Shown: positions 34,909-45,161 of the stretch, one piece after another
How positions within the stretch are numbered: the first letter of the stretch is position 1
Layout: every line of letters begins with the position of its first letter
Assembly: GCF_000302535.1 (NCBI RefSeq)
Contig: NC_018708.1
Coordinates: forward strand, 5,022,001 to 5,086,000
DNA from: Acidovorax sp. KKS102
Lineage (GTDB): Bacteria > Pseudomonadota > Gammaproteobacteria > Burkholderiales > Burkholderiaceae_C
DNA length: 64,000 bases
Direction of reading: 5' to 3'
Position numbers and translations under genes: made by a program
The notes under the pieces: generated by a model
What the model was told of the DNA's origin: nothing
Databases searched by the model: none
What the model saw: only the letters and a program-made list of their open reading frames with translations

Positions 34909-35559
34909 TCAAGTCTGTTCGAACTGCATCTCGGTGCCAGCCAGTTCCAGGCGATCGCCGTGCTTGAGAGGAACGGGCGAAGCACCAATGGCCGCACCGT
35001 TGAGCAGGGGCATTTCAGGCCCCTCCACGTGAGCCAAGACAAAACCCTGGTGCCGCTTGGTGATGGATGCCACAGCCACGCCAGGCTTGCCAATGGTGGT
35101 CACGACCTTCTGCAAGGACACCTCGCGCCCCGCTGCTGCGCCCGACATGACACGAATTACCGCTGAAATCGGAGCGGGCGCAGGGGCGGCTGGCGCGGGC
35201 CTGGCGGCGGCCACTGCAGGCGGCACCATGCCGGGCTTGAAGATCATGGTCTTTTCGAAATTCTGACCTTCGGCATCCTGCAAAAAGCGAATCTTGTACT
35301 TGCCCACCTCGACCGTGTCGCCATTGCGCAGCTCCTGGCGCTTGACGGCCTTGGCATTCACGTAGGTACCGTTCGTGCTGCCCAGATCCTCAATCTCCAC
35401 ATCGTGTCCCACCATGTGGAGCACCGCATGTTCGCCGCTCACCGCAAGGTTGTCGATCACGATGTCGTTGTATGGGCGCCGACCCAGCGTAGTCCGCTCC
35501 TTGGTCAGCTGCACTTCCTTGATAACAACGCCGTCGATTGAAACGATCATTCTCGGCAT
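34909..35559 (-). CDS. Tandem FHA-domain protein
   Basis: 216 residues from ATG 35559 (AGGAG upstream). First FHA domain about 5-90 with the phosphothreonine-binding set TTLGRRPYNDIVID, SGEHAVL and DLGSTNGTYVN. After a Pro/Ala linker (about 125-145) there is a second, divergent FHA-like domain (VVTTIGKPGVAVASITKRHQGF, then LNGAAIGASPVPLKHGDRL). The linker start FEKTMIFKP holds a Thr that could be a kinase target, as in GarA/OdhI-type switches (inference). Encoded between PP2C and cyclase genes, it may relay the kinase signal to the cyclase. Confidence 0.88.
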   Translation of the reverse strand: MPRMIVSIDGVVIKEVQLTKERTTLGRRPYNDIVIDNLAVSGEHAVLHMVGHDVEIEDLGSTNGTYVNAKAVKRQELRNGDTVEVGKYKIRFLQDAEGQNFEKTMIFKPGMVPPAVAAARPAPAAPAPAPISAVIRVMSGAAAGREVSLQKVVTTIGKPGVAVASITKRHQGFVLAHVEGPEMPLLNGAAIGASPVPLKHGDRLELAGTEMQFEQT

Positions 35560-35600
35560 GATCCACTCCTGATGTGATGAATTGTTGTAGTTCGGGCCGT

Positions 35601-36410
35601 TCAAGAGGCCCCTAGCAATCGGGACATGAGGCCGCGCTTCTTGCCTCCTGCGGCAGCCTGCACCAGCAGCACGCTCACGTTATCACGACCACCGTTGGCA
35701 TTGGCGGTGTCAATGAGCAGTGTCGCTTTTTCTTCCAAAGGCATGGGCGCCCGTACCAGCTCCGCCAGATCCGAATCGGACACCATGTCGGTGAGCCCGT
35801 CGGAGCACAGCAGGAACAGGTCATTCGGCGCCACCTGGAACTCGTTGACTTCCATCAGCACATTGGGCTCCACACCCAAGGCCCGCGTCACCAGATTGCG
35901 ATTGGAAGACAGGGCCGCCTGCTGTGCCGTCAGCAGACCTGCATCGACCTGCTCCTGCAACCAGGAATGGTCGCGCGTGATTTGCTGCAAAGCACCATCG
36001 CGCAGGCGGTAGCAGCGCGAATCGCCGATATGCCCCAGGATCAGGCGGCTGCCATGGAACACCGCCACCACCAGCGTCGTACCCATACCCGCGTACTGCG
36101 GATTGGAGAGCGACGCCCCCAAAATGGCGTGGTTGGCATTCTCGACACAGATTTCCAGCGCCCGGCGCACGTCCGTGGACTGGGGACTTGCGCCCGCTTG
36201 GGCCAGCCAGCGGGCCATCTCGGTACGAATGAAGGTGGTGGCCATGCCGCTGGCCACCTCACCCGCGTTATAACCGCCCATGCCATCGGCCAGTATCGCG
36301 ACCTGCGCATCGCGGTCAACGGCGACCGCGTCTTCGTTGTTGGAACGCACGCGGCCCTTATCGGTCCGCGCAGTGAATTCGTAGGTCATGGATGTGGAGG
36401 CGTGCGTCAT
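35601..36410 (-). CDS. PP2C-type Ser/Thr protein phosphatase
   Basis: 269 residues. PPM family motifs: ARTDKGRVRSNNEDAV, ILADGMGGYNAGEVAS, GHIGDSRCYRLRDG, LLCSDGLTDMV and NGGRDNVSVLLV, giving the metal-binding Asp set. Its ATG overlaps the kinase stop codon (ATGA), so the two are translationally coupled and it is the natural antagonist of that kinase. Length fits the PrpC/Stp group. Cytoplasmic. Confidence 0.95.
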   Translation of the reverse strand: MTHASTSMTYEFTARTDKGRVRSNNEDAVAVDRDAQVAILADGMGGYNAGEVASGMATTFIRTEMARWLAQAGASPQSTDVRRALEICVENANHAILGASLSNPQYAGMGTTLVVAVFHGSRLILGHIGDSRCYRLRDGALQQITRDHSWLQEQVDAGLLTAQQAALSSNRNLVTRALGVEPNVLMEVNEFQVAPNDLFLLCSDGLTDMVSDSDLAELVRAPMPLEEKATLLIDTANANGGRDNVSVLLVQAAAGGKKRGLMSRLLGAS

Positions 36411-39082
36411 GGGGCGCCCGAAATCGGCGGGGCTGCCGCACCCCGCACGGCGGGGGGCTCCATCACGGTTTCCTGAAAATCCGCCATTTCTTGCCCTGTT
36501 GCATCGCGGTCCGCATCATAGACGACTGCCTCAGGGCTGGATTGCGCGTCGCCCGCCAAGGCCTGCCGCAGGTCCGCCGCAAACTGCCGCCCGGTCTGAT
36601 AGCGTGCCTCCGGGCGCTTTTGCAAGGACAGCGCCACCACCTTGGCCACAGCCGCTGAAAGTTCAGGACGCAGCTGCCGCACATCGGGAGCCTCCACGCT
36701 CGCAATCTTGTGCATCAGCTCGGTCATGGACGCACCCCGCAGCGGCAGCGTACCCGTCAGCAACTGGAAGAGGGTGATGCCCAGCGAATAAAGATCCGAA
36801 CGCCCGTCGACCTTCTTTCCGGCCAATTGCTCCGGGGACATGAAGCTGGGCGTTCCCAGAACGAGCCCCGTGCGGGTCTTGCTCGAATCCGTGATGCGCG
36901 CAATGCCGAAGTCCGTCACCTTCACCGCGTCGGTGCCGCGGTCAAACATGATGTTGGCCGGCTTGATATCGCGGTGCACCACGTTGTGGGCATGGGCATA
37001 GTCCAGCGCATCGGCTACCCTGGCCGCAATGGAGAGCACGGTGGGGACTGGCAGCAGCCGGTCCTGGCCGCAAGCATGGGTCAGGTCCTGGCCTTTGAGG
37101 AACTCCATGGCGATGTAGGCCAAGTCATGCTCCTCGCCGGCATCAAAAATGGTGACGATGTTCGGATGCTGCAATCGCCCCGCAGTTTCGGCTTCGCGGA
37201 AAAACCGCGCGCGCGCATCAATCAAGGCATCGCCTTCAAATTCTTGTCCCAAGGCCAGCGTCTTGATGGCCACGACGCGGCCGATCTTGGGATCACGCCC
37301 CAGATACACCACCCCCATGGCACCTTTGCCAATTTCGCGGTCAATCTGGTAGCGCCCCAGCATGGGCACGCCCACGCTCGCGTCACCGGGCAGGCGGGGT
37401 GCTCCGGCGGAGGCGCTTGGCAAAGAGTCTGCAGCGCCTAACGAAGCTTGCGCCCCCCCTTGGGCCTGTGCCTTGGCACGCTTGTAGCGGCTGCGAGCGT
37501 CCTTGTAGTGTCGGTCGTGGCGCAGGATATGTTCGTATACCGCCTGCGCCTTGCCGAAGTGGCGCTTGCGTTCGAAGTCCTCCGCCAAATGGTAGAGATT
37601 GTCCAGAAGCGCGCCGCTGGCAGGCACCTTGCGCAAGCGCTCAAAGGCCATGTCCAGCTGCCCTTGGCCTTGCAGGGCCAAGCCCATCATGCGGTCGGCT
37701 TCGGCGGCTTCGGCAGAGCGCGCGGAGGTTTCGCTGCGCTGCCCTTGGTGCAAAAGTGCTACGACGGTGGTACCGGTCAGTACGGCCAGAACGGGCGACA
37801 GCAACGAAAGCCACAAACCGCCGTAACGCAAAAGAGTCCACTCCGTGGCAACACCCGCAAGCACGAGCCCAGCCCCCACAGCCACCACCAAGGGGCGCGC
37901 CAAACGGGGCGCCACCAGCACCACATAGAGCAACGCCAGCGCTAACACCAGCCAGGTGACCGGCATGGCCCAGCTTGGTTCGACCACCCCCAATCCGAGA
38001 CGCATGGATGACACGGCTTGCGCAATCACCTCCACGGGATGGACGAGGCGCTCTCCCCCCCTGACTGCGGCAGCGCCCGGCGCATCTGTCATTTCGCCCA
38101 CCAGCACGATCTTGCCCTTGAGGCTGCCGGCGGGAGCCGTTCCATCGAGCACACTTGCAGCTGAGAGCGTTGGGAATGTACCTGCACCGTCACCGGACAC
38201 CTGCCAGCGAGGGCGCAGCATGACTCCTGCATTGGTGGGAATATTCAACCCGCCCAGGCGCAAGCCCTCCGACGCATCCAGCGCACGAAGGTCATCCAGG
38301 CCCAGGTGTAGGCTGTGTTGTACCGCCAGCAACGCCAAGGACGGCACCCCGACGCTGTCGTAGCGAAGCAGCAGAGGAATCTGGCGCACACGGCCGTCGT
38401 TGTCGGGCTCTGCATACACATGCCCCACTCCCGCAGCCACCGTTCCCAACGACGGGATGGGGTGCTGCGCGGATTGCAGCGTGGTGGCAGTCGTACCCGG
38501 GTCGGGTGCCGTGCTGCGGCGTACGTACGCGGGCAGAGGGGCTGCAGCACCCGCATTTTCATACCGCGAGGCCAGGAACACATTGCCCGCCCGCTGGATG
38601 GATGCCGTCAGACGCGCATCTCCGTCCAGTGCGGCTTCTGCCTCTCCCACCACGCGGCCCAGTTCGGCTGTCAGCGGGGTTGTTTCTGTCGAAGCTGACA
38701 GGGTGTCGCGGATTTTGCGCAGATAGGCCAGCCCCCTGTCACTCTGGGGCTGCGTGAATGCGGGGGTGTAAACAACGGTTTGGGCGCCGGCTGCGGACAG
38801 GCGATCAATCAATCGGGCATGGATGTCGCGCGACCAGGGCCACGGGCCTAGTGCAGCCAGGCTGGCATCGTCGATGCCCACAATCACCACGTCGGCCAGC
38901 GGGGCGGGTGACGCAGTGCGGATGGCTGCGTCGTAGAGCTTGTGTTCAAGCGTGAGCGATGCGCCCGTCACTGCGCACAGGCCTGCAACAGCCAATGCCA
39001 CCAATCCGCCCCACAAGCCATCGGTACGCCATCCACCCATCCGCCGCGCCGAGGTTTTTCGTCCCACTTGCTGTTTTTCCAC
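36407..39082 (-). CDS. CHASE2-domain Ser/Thr protein kinase (Hanks type)
   Basis: 891 residues. N-terminal TM, extracytoplasmic CHASE2 (about 45-370, VVIVGIDDASLAALGPWPWS), three TM helices (about 375-450), a TPR-like helical linker, then a kinase domain from about 575 to 850. Catalytic elements are complete: GKGAMGVVYLG, VAIKTL (Lys near 605), HRDIKPANIMF (near 700), DFGIARI, and GTPSFMSPEQL. First gene of a five-gene operon with PP2C, FHA, CHASE2-cyclase and phosphodiesterase-like genes. The shared CHASE2 input suggests both outputs respond to related envelope signals. Confidence 0.95.
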   Translation of the reverse strand: MEKQQVGRKTSARRMGGWRTDGLWGGLVALAVAGLCAVTGASLTLEHKLYDAAIRTASPAPLADVVIVGIDDASLAALGPWPWSRDIHARLIDRLSAAGAQTVVYTPAFTQPQSDRGLAYLRKIRDTLSASTETTPLTAELGRVVGEAEAALDGDARLTASIQRAGNVFLASRYENAGAAAPLPAYVRRSTAPDPGTTATTLQSAQHPIPSLGTVAAGVGHVYAEPDNDGRVRQIPLLLRYDSVGVPSLALLAVQHSLHLGLDDLRALDASEGLRLGGLNIPTNAGVMLRPRWQVSGDGAGTFPTLSAASVLDGTAPAGSLKGKIVLVGEMTDAPGAAAVRGGERLVHPVEVIAQAVSSMRLGLGVVEPSWAMPVTWLVLALALLYVVLVAPRLARPLVVAVGAGLVLAGVATEWTLLRYGGLWLSLLSPVLAVLTGTTVVALLHQGQRSETSARSAEAAEADRMMGLALQGQGQLDMAFERLRKVPASGALLDNLYHLAEDFERKRHFGKAQAVYEHILRHDRHYKDARSRYKRAKAQAQGGAQASLGAADSLPSASAGAPRLPGDASVGVPMLGRYQIDREIGKGAMGVVYLGRDPKIGRVVAIKTLALGQEFEGDALIDARARFFREAETAGRLQHPNIVTIFDAGEEHDLAYIAMEFLKGQDLTHACGQDRLLPVPTVLSIAARVADALDYAHAHNVVHRDIKPANIMFDRGTDAVKVTDFGIARITDSSKTRTGLVLGTPSFMSPEQLAGKKVDGRSDLYSLGITLFQLLTGTLPLRGASMTELMHKIASVEAPDVRQLRPELSAAVAKVVALSLQKRPEARYQTGRQFAADLRQALAGDAQSSPEAVVYDADRDATGQEMADFQETVMEPPAVRGAAAPPISGAP

Positions 39083-39309
39083 TCAGTATTGGGTGGATTT
39101 CAAGCAATAACCGCGCCCAGGCAAACACAGGCAGTCGGGACAGCAGAGACAAGGGGATGGGCGGCGAATCGCTCCCCGGGGCAGCGCCAGGTGCCGTTCT
39201 TGTCACGCAGCCTTTCCATAGGAAGTGACTGCCGTGCCATTTTTGTCACACTTTGTATCTGACGCAACGGCCGAGGCCTGCGCGCAAGCCCCGGCCGCAG
39301 CTCCAGCCG

Positions 39310-39996
39310 TCAAGTGGCGGAGGCGCTGTTCGACCCCTTGCGCCAGAACTTGCCGACGCCCACGACCAGCGCTGCGCCGAGTGCGGCCGCCACATAGTGC
39401 AGTGCGGGATGCGCCACCGCATAGTCGTGCAAGATGGCATCGCTGGCGATGGTTTCACCACCCACCCAACCAATCAGGGCAGCCCCCAGCACCACGATGA
39501 TGGGGAAACGCTCCATGAGCTTGATCATGAGGGTGCTGCCAAAGATGACCAGCGGAATGCTGATGGCCAAGCCCAGCACCAGCAGCACCACGTTGCCCTG
39601 CGCCGCAGCCGCCACGGCGATCACGTTGTCGAGGCTCATCACCAGGTCGGCAATGAGGATGGTGCGAACGGCGGCCATCAGGCTGCCATAGGTCTTGGAC
39701 TCGCCCTCTTCCTCCTCGTCGTCGCTGAGCAGCTGAAAACCAATCCACAGCAACAGGCAACCGCCCACGATCTGCAGGAACGAAAGCTCCAGCAGCTTGG
39801 CCGCCACCACCGTCAGTAAGATCCGCAGGACCACGGCAGCGCCGGAGCCCCAGAACACGGCTTTCTTTTGCTGATGGGGGGGAAGGGACCGGGCGGCCAG
39901 CGCGATGACCACTGCGTTATCGCCCGAAAGAATGATGTTGATCCAGACGATCTTCACCAGGCCGATCCAGAAATCGGCGCTTTGCAGAAACTCCAT
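39310..39996 (-). CDS. TerC-family membrane protein (second copy)
   Basis: 228 residues from ATG 39996 (GGAG 8 bases upstream; a GTG at 40008 is the alternative). Same family as the protein at 24372: IILSGDNAVVIALAARSLP and LVMSLDNVIAVAAAAQG. It has an acidic cytoplasmic loop, DDEEEEGESK, where the paralogue has DEEGHGD. No yybP-ykoY element precedes it. Possible role in metal ion transport; substrate not known. Confidence 0.88.
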   Translation of the reverse strand: MEFLQSADFWIGLVKIVWINIILSGDNAVVIALAARSLPPHQQKKAVFWGSGAAVVLRILLTVVAAKLLELSFLQIVGGCLLLWIGFQLLSDDEEEEGESKTYGSLMAAVRTILIADLVMSLDNVIAVAAAAQGNVVLLVLGLAISIPLVIFGSTLMIKLMERFPIIVVLGAALIGWVGGETIASDAILHDYAVAHPALHYVAAALGAALVVGVGKFWRKGSNSASAT

Positions 39997-40021
39997 GACT
40001 GACTCCACTGTTATGAATGCA

Positions 40022-40061
40022 AGAAGCGCCCGGAACCGGGGTTCCGAGCGCTTCTCTTTTT
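40022..40061 (+). terminator. Hairpin with U-run on the plus strand, between terC-like gene and sucD
   Basis: AGAAGCGC pairs with GCGCTTCT, then a C-A mismatch, then CGGAACC with GGTTCCG; CTTTTT follows on the plus strand. Flanking genes are on the minus strand, where the base run after the hairpin (TTGCATTC) is a poorer terminator. It may still end sucCD transcripts. Confidence 0.6.
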
Positions 40062-40140
40062 GTTGGAGCCGCCAGTCTAGCGGTCTGTGCCGAGCGCCGC
40101 GTCCGTAATTGTGCTTACGGTCGCGGCGGGGCCAGGCAAC

Positions 40141-41037
40141 TTACTTCAGCTGGGCCTTGAGCAGCTTGCCCAGTTCAGACGGGTTGCGCGTGATGACGAA
40201 GCCCGACTCTTCCATGATGGCGAGCTTGGCGTCGGCCGTGTCAGCACCGCCGGAGATCAGGGCGCCTGCGTGGCCCATGCGCTTGCCGGGAGGAGCGGTC
40301 ACGCCAGCGATGAAGCCCACCACGGGCTTCTTCATGTTGGCCTTGCACCACTGGGCGGCTTCGGCTTCGTCAGGACCGCCGATTTCGCCAATCATGATCA
40401 CGGCATCGGTGTCTGGATCGTCGTTGAAGGCCTTCATCACGTCGATGTGCTTGAGGCCATTGATGGGGTCGCCACCAATGCCCACGGCGCTCGACTGGCC
40501 CAGGCCGACTTCGGTCAGCATGGCCACGGCTTCGTACGTCAGCGTGCCCGAGCGGGACACCACGCCGATACGGCCCTTGCGGTGGATGTGGCCGGGCATG
40601 ATGCCGATCTTGATTTCGTCAGGCGTGATCAGGCCGGGGCAGTTGGGGCCCAGCAGCAGCGTCTTCTTGCCGCCAGCAGCTTCCTTGGCCTTCATCTTGT
40701 TGCGCACCATCAGCATGTCCTTGACGGGAATGCCTTCGGTGATGCAGATGGCCAAGTCCAGGTCGGCTTCCACGGCTTCCCAGATGGCGTCCGCAGCACC
40801 TGCTGGAGGCACATAGATCACCGACACGGTAGCGCCGGTCTGCTGGGCAGCTTCCTTGACGGAGGCATAGATCGGGATGTTGAAGATGGACTCGCCAGCC
40901 TTCTTGGGGTTCACGCCTGCCACGAAGGCATTCTTGCCGTTCGCGTATTCCTGGCACTTCTCGGTGTGGAACTGGCCCGTCTTGCCCGTGATGCCCTGGG
41001 TGATGACCTTGGTGTCTTTGTTGATGTAGATCGACAT
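40141..41037 (-). CDS. sucD: Succinyl-CoA synthetase alpha subunit
   Basis: 298 residues. ADP/GDP-forming succinate-CoA ligase alpha chain of the TCA cycle. CoA-binding part [17 protein letters not shown], and the phospho-histidine in [37 protein letters not shown] is conserved. Directly downstream of sucC (15 bases), same operon. Confidence 0.97.
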   Translation of the reverse strand: MSIYINKDTKVITQGITGKTGQFHTEKCQEYANGKNAFVAGVNPKKAGESIFNIPIYASVKEAAQQTGATVSVIYVPPAGAADAIWEAVEADLDLAICITEGIPVKDMLMVRNKMKAKEAAGGKKTLLLGPNCPGLITPDEIKIGIMPGHIHRKGRIGVVSRSGTLTYEAVAMLTEVGLGQSSAVGIGGDPINGLKHIDVMKAFNDDPDTDAVIMIGEIGGPDEAEAAQWCKANMKKPVVGFIAGVTAPPGKRMGHAGALISGGADTADAKLAIMEESGFVITRNPSELGKLLKAQLK

Positions 41038-41052
41038 GTGTGTTCTCCGGGC

Positions 41053-42213
<1,161 letters not shown>

Positions 42214-42416
42214 GAGGTCTCTCTCAGGGAAGGGTGGTAGTTACCCGTTTACCATGAACAGTTGTCTGGCCGCGGGCTTGGGACATGGCAACCCGCGACT
42301 GTATCATGCTGCAACGCACCATCCTTGTGCCTGGCTTACATCCAGGGTTGGCGTCGCAGCCTTTCCCATTCCTTTTGCCGGCAGACGCTGCCGTCCTTTT
42401 TTGCAGGAGCACCTCC

Positions 42417-43349
42417 ATGTCCAAAGTCTTTATTGATGGCGAAGCCGGCACCACAGGCCTGCAGATCCGCGAGCGTCTGCAGGCCATGCCGCAGATCGAG
42501 CTGGTCAGCATTGCGCCCGAGCTGCGCAAAGATCCTGCCGCCAAGCGCGACCTGATCGCGGGGGTGGATCTGGTGGTGCTGTGCCTGCACGACGACGCCG
42601 CGCGCGACACCGTGGCCATGGTGGACGAGATCGAGCGCAGTTCGGGCCGCAAAGTCAAGGTCATCGATGCCAGCACCGCGCACCGCACGGCCGATGGCTG
42701 GGTGTACGGGTTTCCAGAACTCGCCGCATCGCAGGCACAGGCAGTGCGCGAAGCCAGCCGCGTCTCCAACCCCGGCTGCTACGCCACGGGGGCCATTGCC
42801 ATCTTGCGCCCGCTGGTCGATGCGGGCCTGATCCCTGCGGACTACCCCTTGAGCCTGCCCTCGGTGTCGGGCTACTCCGGCGGTGGCCGCACGATGATCG
42901 AAGCGTACGAGGCAGGTACGGCAGCACCTTATGAAGCGTATGCACTGGGCCTGTCGCACAAGCACATCCCAGAGATCCTGCGCTACACCGGGCTCACGCG
43001 CCGCCCGGTGTTCATCCCCGCCGTGGGCAACTTCCGCCAGGGCATGCTGGTGCAGTTGCCGCTACACCTGGACCTGCTGCCCGGCGCCCCCAAGGCCAGC
43101 GACCTGCACGACGCGCTGGCTGCCCACTACAGCCGCACCAACACGCCCGAACAATGGGTGAGCGTGCTGCCGCCCACCGGCGATTTGAAGCTGGCGGCCG
43201 ACACGCTGACCGACACCAACAAGCTGGAACTGCGCGTGTTTGCCAACGAGCAATACCGGCAAGCCGTGGTCATTGCGCGCCTGGACAACCTGGGCAAGGG
43301 CGCCAGCGGTGCCGCCGTGCAGAACCTGCAGTTGATGCTGGGCGTGTAA
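42417..43349 (+). CDS. argC: N-acetyl-gamma-glutamyl-phosphate reductase, short type
   Basis: 310 residues from ATG 42417 (AGGAG 8 bases upstream); the open frame to 42285 is not needed. NADPH-binding start [15 protein letters not shown], catalytic Cys in [11 protein letters not shown], and [11 protein letters not shown]. The length and the GEAGTTG motif mark the short (type 2) ArgC. It reduces N-acetylglutamyl phosphate in arginine synthesis. Monocistronic, convergent with recX. Confidence 0.95.
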   Translation: MSKVFIDGEAGTTGLQIRERLQAMPQIELVSIAPELRKDPAAKRDLIAGVDLVVLCLHDDAARDTVAMVDEIERSSGRKVKVIDASTAHRTADGWVYGFPELAASQAQAVREASRVSNPGCYATGAIAILRPLVDAGLIPADYPLSLPSVSGYSGGGRTMIEAYEAGTAAPYEAYALGLSHKHIPEILRYTGLTRRPVFIPAVGNFRQGMLVQLPLHLDLLPGAPKASDLHDALAAHYSRTNTPEQWVSVLPPTGDLKLAADTLTDTNKLELRVFANEQYRQAVVIARLDNLGKGASGAAVQNLQLMLGV

Positions 43350-43402
43350 CCATACCCCAGCGCTTCAGAAGGGGGCGAAAGCCCTGCTTGTGAGCAGTGC
43401 GC

Positions 43403-43861
43403 TCACCCCTCGTCGGAATCGTCGGCGCCCTGCACGGCGCGCCGCACCACATCGCCTGAGAACCCCCGCGTCAGCAAGAAGCGCATCTGTTTGGCGCGGG
43501 TTTGTGGGTCTGCGGCGGGCTCGCCAAACTTGCGGCGCCACACCTCGCGGGCACGCTCCAGTTCGCTGCCCTGCAGCTGGGCCACGGCCTGCTGCACGGC
43601 CTCTGCGCCCAGCCCTTTGGATTGCAGCTCTTGCCGGATGCGCGATGCACCCAGGCGACCGGCGCGCCGGTTCAGCACCGACTCCACGACCCGCGCCTCG
43701 CTGATGAAGTCCCGGGCCTGCAGGTCGTCCAGCACGGCCTCCAGGTCTTCGCCCTCTTGCACATGGGGGCTGAGCTTGCGCTGCAGCTCGGCCCGCGAAT
43801 GTTCGCGCTGGCTCAGCAGCCGCAGTGCACGGCCTTTGAGCGAGAGCGCAATGAATCCCAT
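43403..43861 (-). CDS. recX: RecA regulator RecX
   Basis: 152 residues. Three-helix-repeat protein with RALRLLSQREHSRAELQRKL, RDFISEARVVESVLNRRAGRL-type second repeat and a C-terminal VWRRKFGEPAADPQTRAKQMRFLLTRGFS (split here for length: VWRRKFGEP and QMRFLLTRGFS). RecX limits RecA filament growth. It lies 84 bases downstream of recA on the same strand, with a hairpin-forming repeat copy in the gap. Confidence 0.95.
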   Translation of the reverse strand: MGFIALSLKGRALRLLSQREHSRAELQRKLSPHVQEGEDLEAVLDDLQARDFISEARVVESVLNRRAGRLGASRIRQELQSKGLGAEAVQQAVAQLQGSELERAREVWRRKFGEPAADPQTRAKQMRFLLTRGFSGDVVRRAVQGADDSDEG

Positions 43862-43885
43862 GGCTGACCAAACGCTATATTTTCA

Positions 43886-43938
43886 ATAGCTGCAGGCGCA
43901 TATGGAATGTGCGCCTGCAGGCCATTTGGCTTCAAAAA
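43886..43938 (+). repeat. Dispersed repeat, copy 7 (between recA and recX)
   Basis: ATAGCTGCA, 13 bases, TGTGCGCC, 23-base tail. The arms CTGCAGGCGCA (43890-43900) and TGCGCCTGCAG (43910-43920) form a perfect 11-bp stem with a 9-base loop. Changes in both arms keep the pairing, although the sequence differs from other copies. Confidence 0.85.
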
Positions 43939-43945
43939 CCGTCAA

Positions 43946-45022
43946 TCACTCGTCGGCAGCCGCTGCTGGAGCCTGCAGTGCGCCAGGCAGCAGCGCAATG
44001 CCCAGCCCTTCGCGCACCTTGTTCTCGATCTCGCGGGCCAGGTCGGGGTTTTCACGCAAAAACTCGCGGGCGTTGTCACGGCCCTGACCGATCTTCTCGC
44101 CGTTGTAGGCGTACCAGGCGCCGCTCTTTTCGATGACCTTGGCGTTCACGCCCATGTCGATGATCTCGCCTTCGCGGCTGATGCCTTCGCCAAACAGGAT
44201 GTCGAACTCGGCCGTCTTGAAGGGCGGGCTCACCTTGTTCTTGACCACCTTGACCTTGGTCTCGTTGCCGATGGCTTCGTCGCCCTTCTTGATGGTGCCG
44301 GTGCGGCGGATATCCAGGCGCACCGAGGCATAGAACTTCAGCGCATTGCCGCCGGTCGTCGTTTCGGGCGAGCCGAACATCACGCCGATCTTCATGCGGA
44401 TCTGGTTGATGAAGATGACCATGCAGTTGGTCTTCTTGATCGTGGCGGTGAGTTTGCGCAGCGCCTGGCTCATCAGGCGGGCCTGCAGGCCGGGCAGGGC
44501 ATCGCCCATTTCGCCTTCGATTTCGGCCTTGGGCGTGAGTGCGGCCACCGAGTCCACGATGATCAGGTCCACGGCCCCGGAACGAACGAGGCTATCCACG
44601 ATTTCCAGGGCTTGTTCGCCGGTGTCGGGCTGGCTGATGAGCAGGTCGGACAGCTGCACGCCCAGCTTCTGGGCGTATTGCACGTCGAGGGCGTGCTCGG
44701 CATCGACAAACGCGCAGGTGCCGCCTTGCTTTTGCATCTCGGCCACCACCTGCAGCGTGAGCGTGGTCTTGCCCGACGATTCCGGGCCGTAGATCTCGAC
44801 CACACGGCCGCGGGGCAGGCCGCCCACGCCCAGGGCAATGTCCAGGCCCAAGGAGCCGGTGGAGACCACCTGGATGTCCTCGATCACCTCGCCTTCACCC
44901 AGGCGCATGATCGTGCCCTTGCCAAATTGCTTCTCGATCTGGGCGAGCGCGGCGGCCAGGGCCTTGGCCTTTTCGGTGTTCACTGGCAATGCGGGGTTGG
45001 TGCCTTTGACTGCGACGTCCAT
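43946..45022 (-). CDS. recA: Recombinase RecA
   Basis: 358 residues. Walker [11 protein letters not shown] near residues 70-79, Walker [16 protein letters not shown]-binding loop L1 and L2 region ([34 protein letters not shown]). Central to homologous recombination and to LexA cleavage in the SOS response. A LexA-type box overlaps its promoter. The C-terminal tail is Ala-rich rather than strongly acidic (APAAAADE). Confidence 0.98.
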   Translation of the reverse strand: MDVAVKGTNPALPVNTEKAKALAAALAQIEKQFGKGTIMRLGEGEVIEDIQVVSTGSLGLDIALGVGGLPRGRVVEIYGPESSGKTTLTLQVVAEMQKQGGTCAFVDAEHALDVQYAQKLGVQLSDLLISQPDTGEQALEIVDSLVRSGAVDLIIVDSVAALTPKAEIEGEMGDALPGLQARLMSQALRKLTATIKKTNCMVIFINQIRMKIGVMFGSPETTTGGNALKFYASVRLDIRRTGTIKKGDEAIGNETKVKVVKNKVSPPFKTAEFDILFGEGISREGEIIDMGVNAKVIEKSGAWYAYNGEKIGQGRDNAREFLRENPDLAREIENKVREGLGIALLPGALQAPAAAADE

Positions 45023-45081
45023 GAGAAACTCCTTGAAAACAACAGGTTGGATGCTTGCATCGCTCTGCGGTTAATCACAGG

Positions 45082-45127
45082 CTGGATGCTTGAACAGTAG
45101 TTTATGCGAGCAATGAAATCCAGATAA
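45082..45127 (-). promoter_or_regulatory. recA promoter with LexA (SOS) box
   Basis: On the minus strand, TTATCT (45122-45127) and TAAACT (45099-45104) with 17-base spacing serve as -35/-10. The box CTGTTCAAGCATCCAG (45082-45097) follows directly, matching CTG-N10-CAG with TA before it. It is 60 bases upstream of the recA start. Confidence 0.72.
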
Positions 45128-45138
45128 AGCGATTTTTA

Positions 45139-45153
45139 GTCAGTTTGCCTGAC
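45139..45153. promoter_or_regulatory. Palindrome ahead of the marR-type gene
   Basis: GTCAGTTTGCCTGAC: two perfect 5-bp arms, 5-base centre, ending 8 bases before the start codon of the MarR gene. A candidate autoregulatory operator. Confidence 0.45.
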
Positions 45154-45161
45154 AATATCGC

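Noticed and set aside
39222-39250. TGGCACGG-like sigma-54 site before the CHASE2 kinase gene
   Set aside because: The -24 element looks good, but the -12 part reads TCAC instead of TTGC, so the invariant GC is missing.
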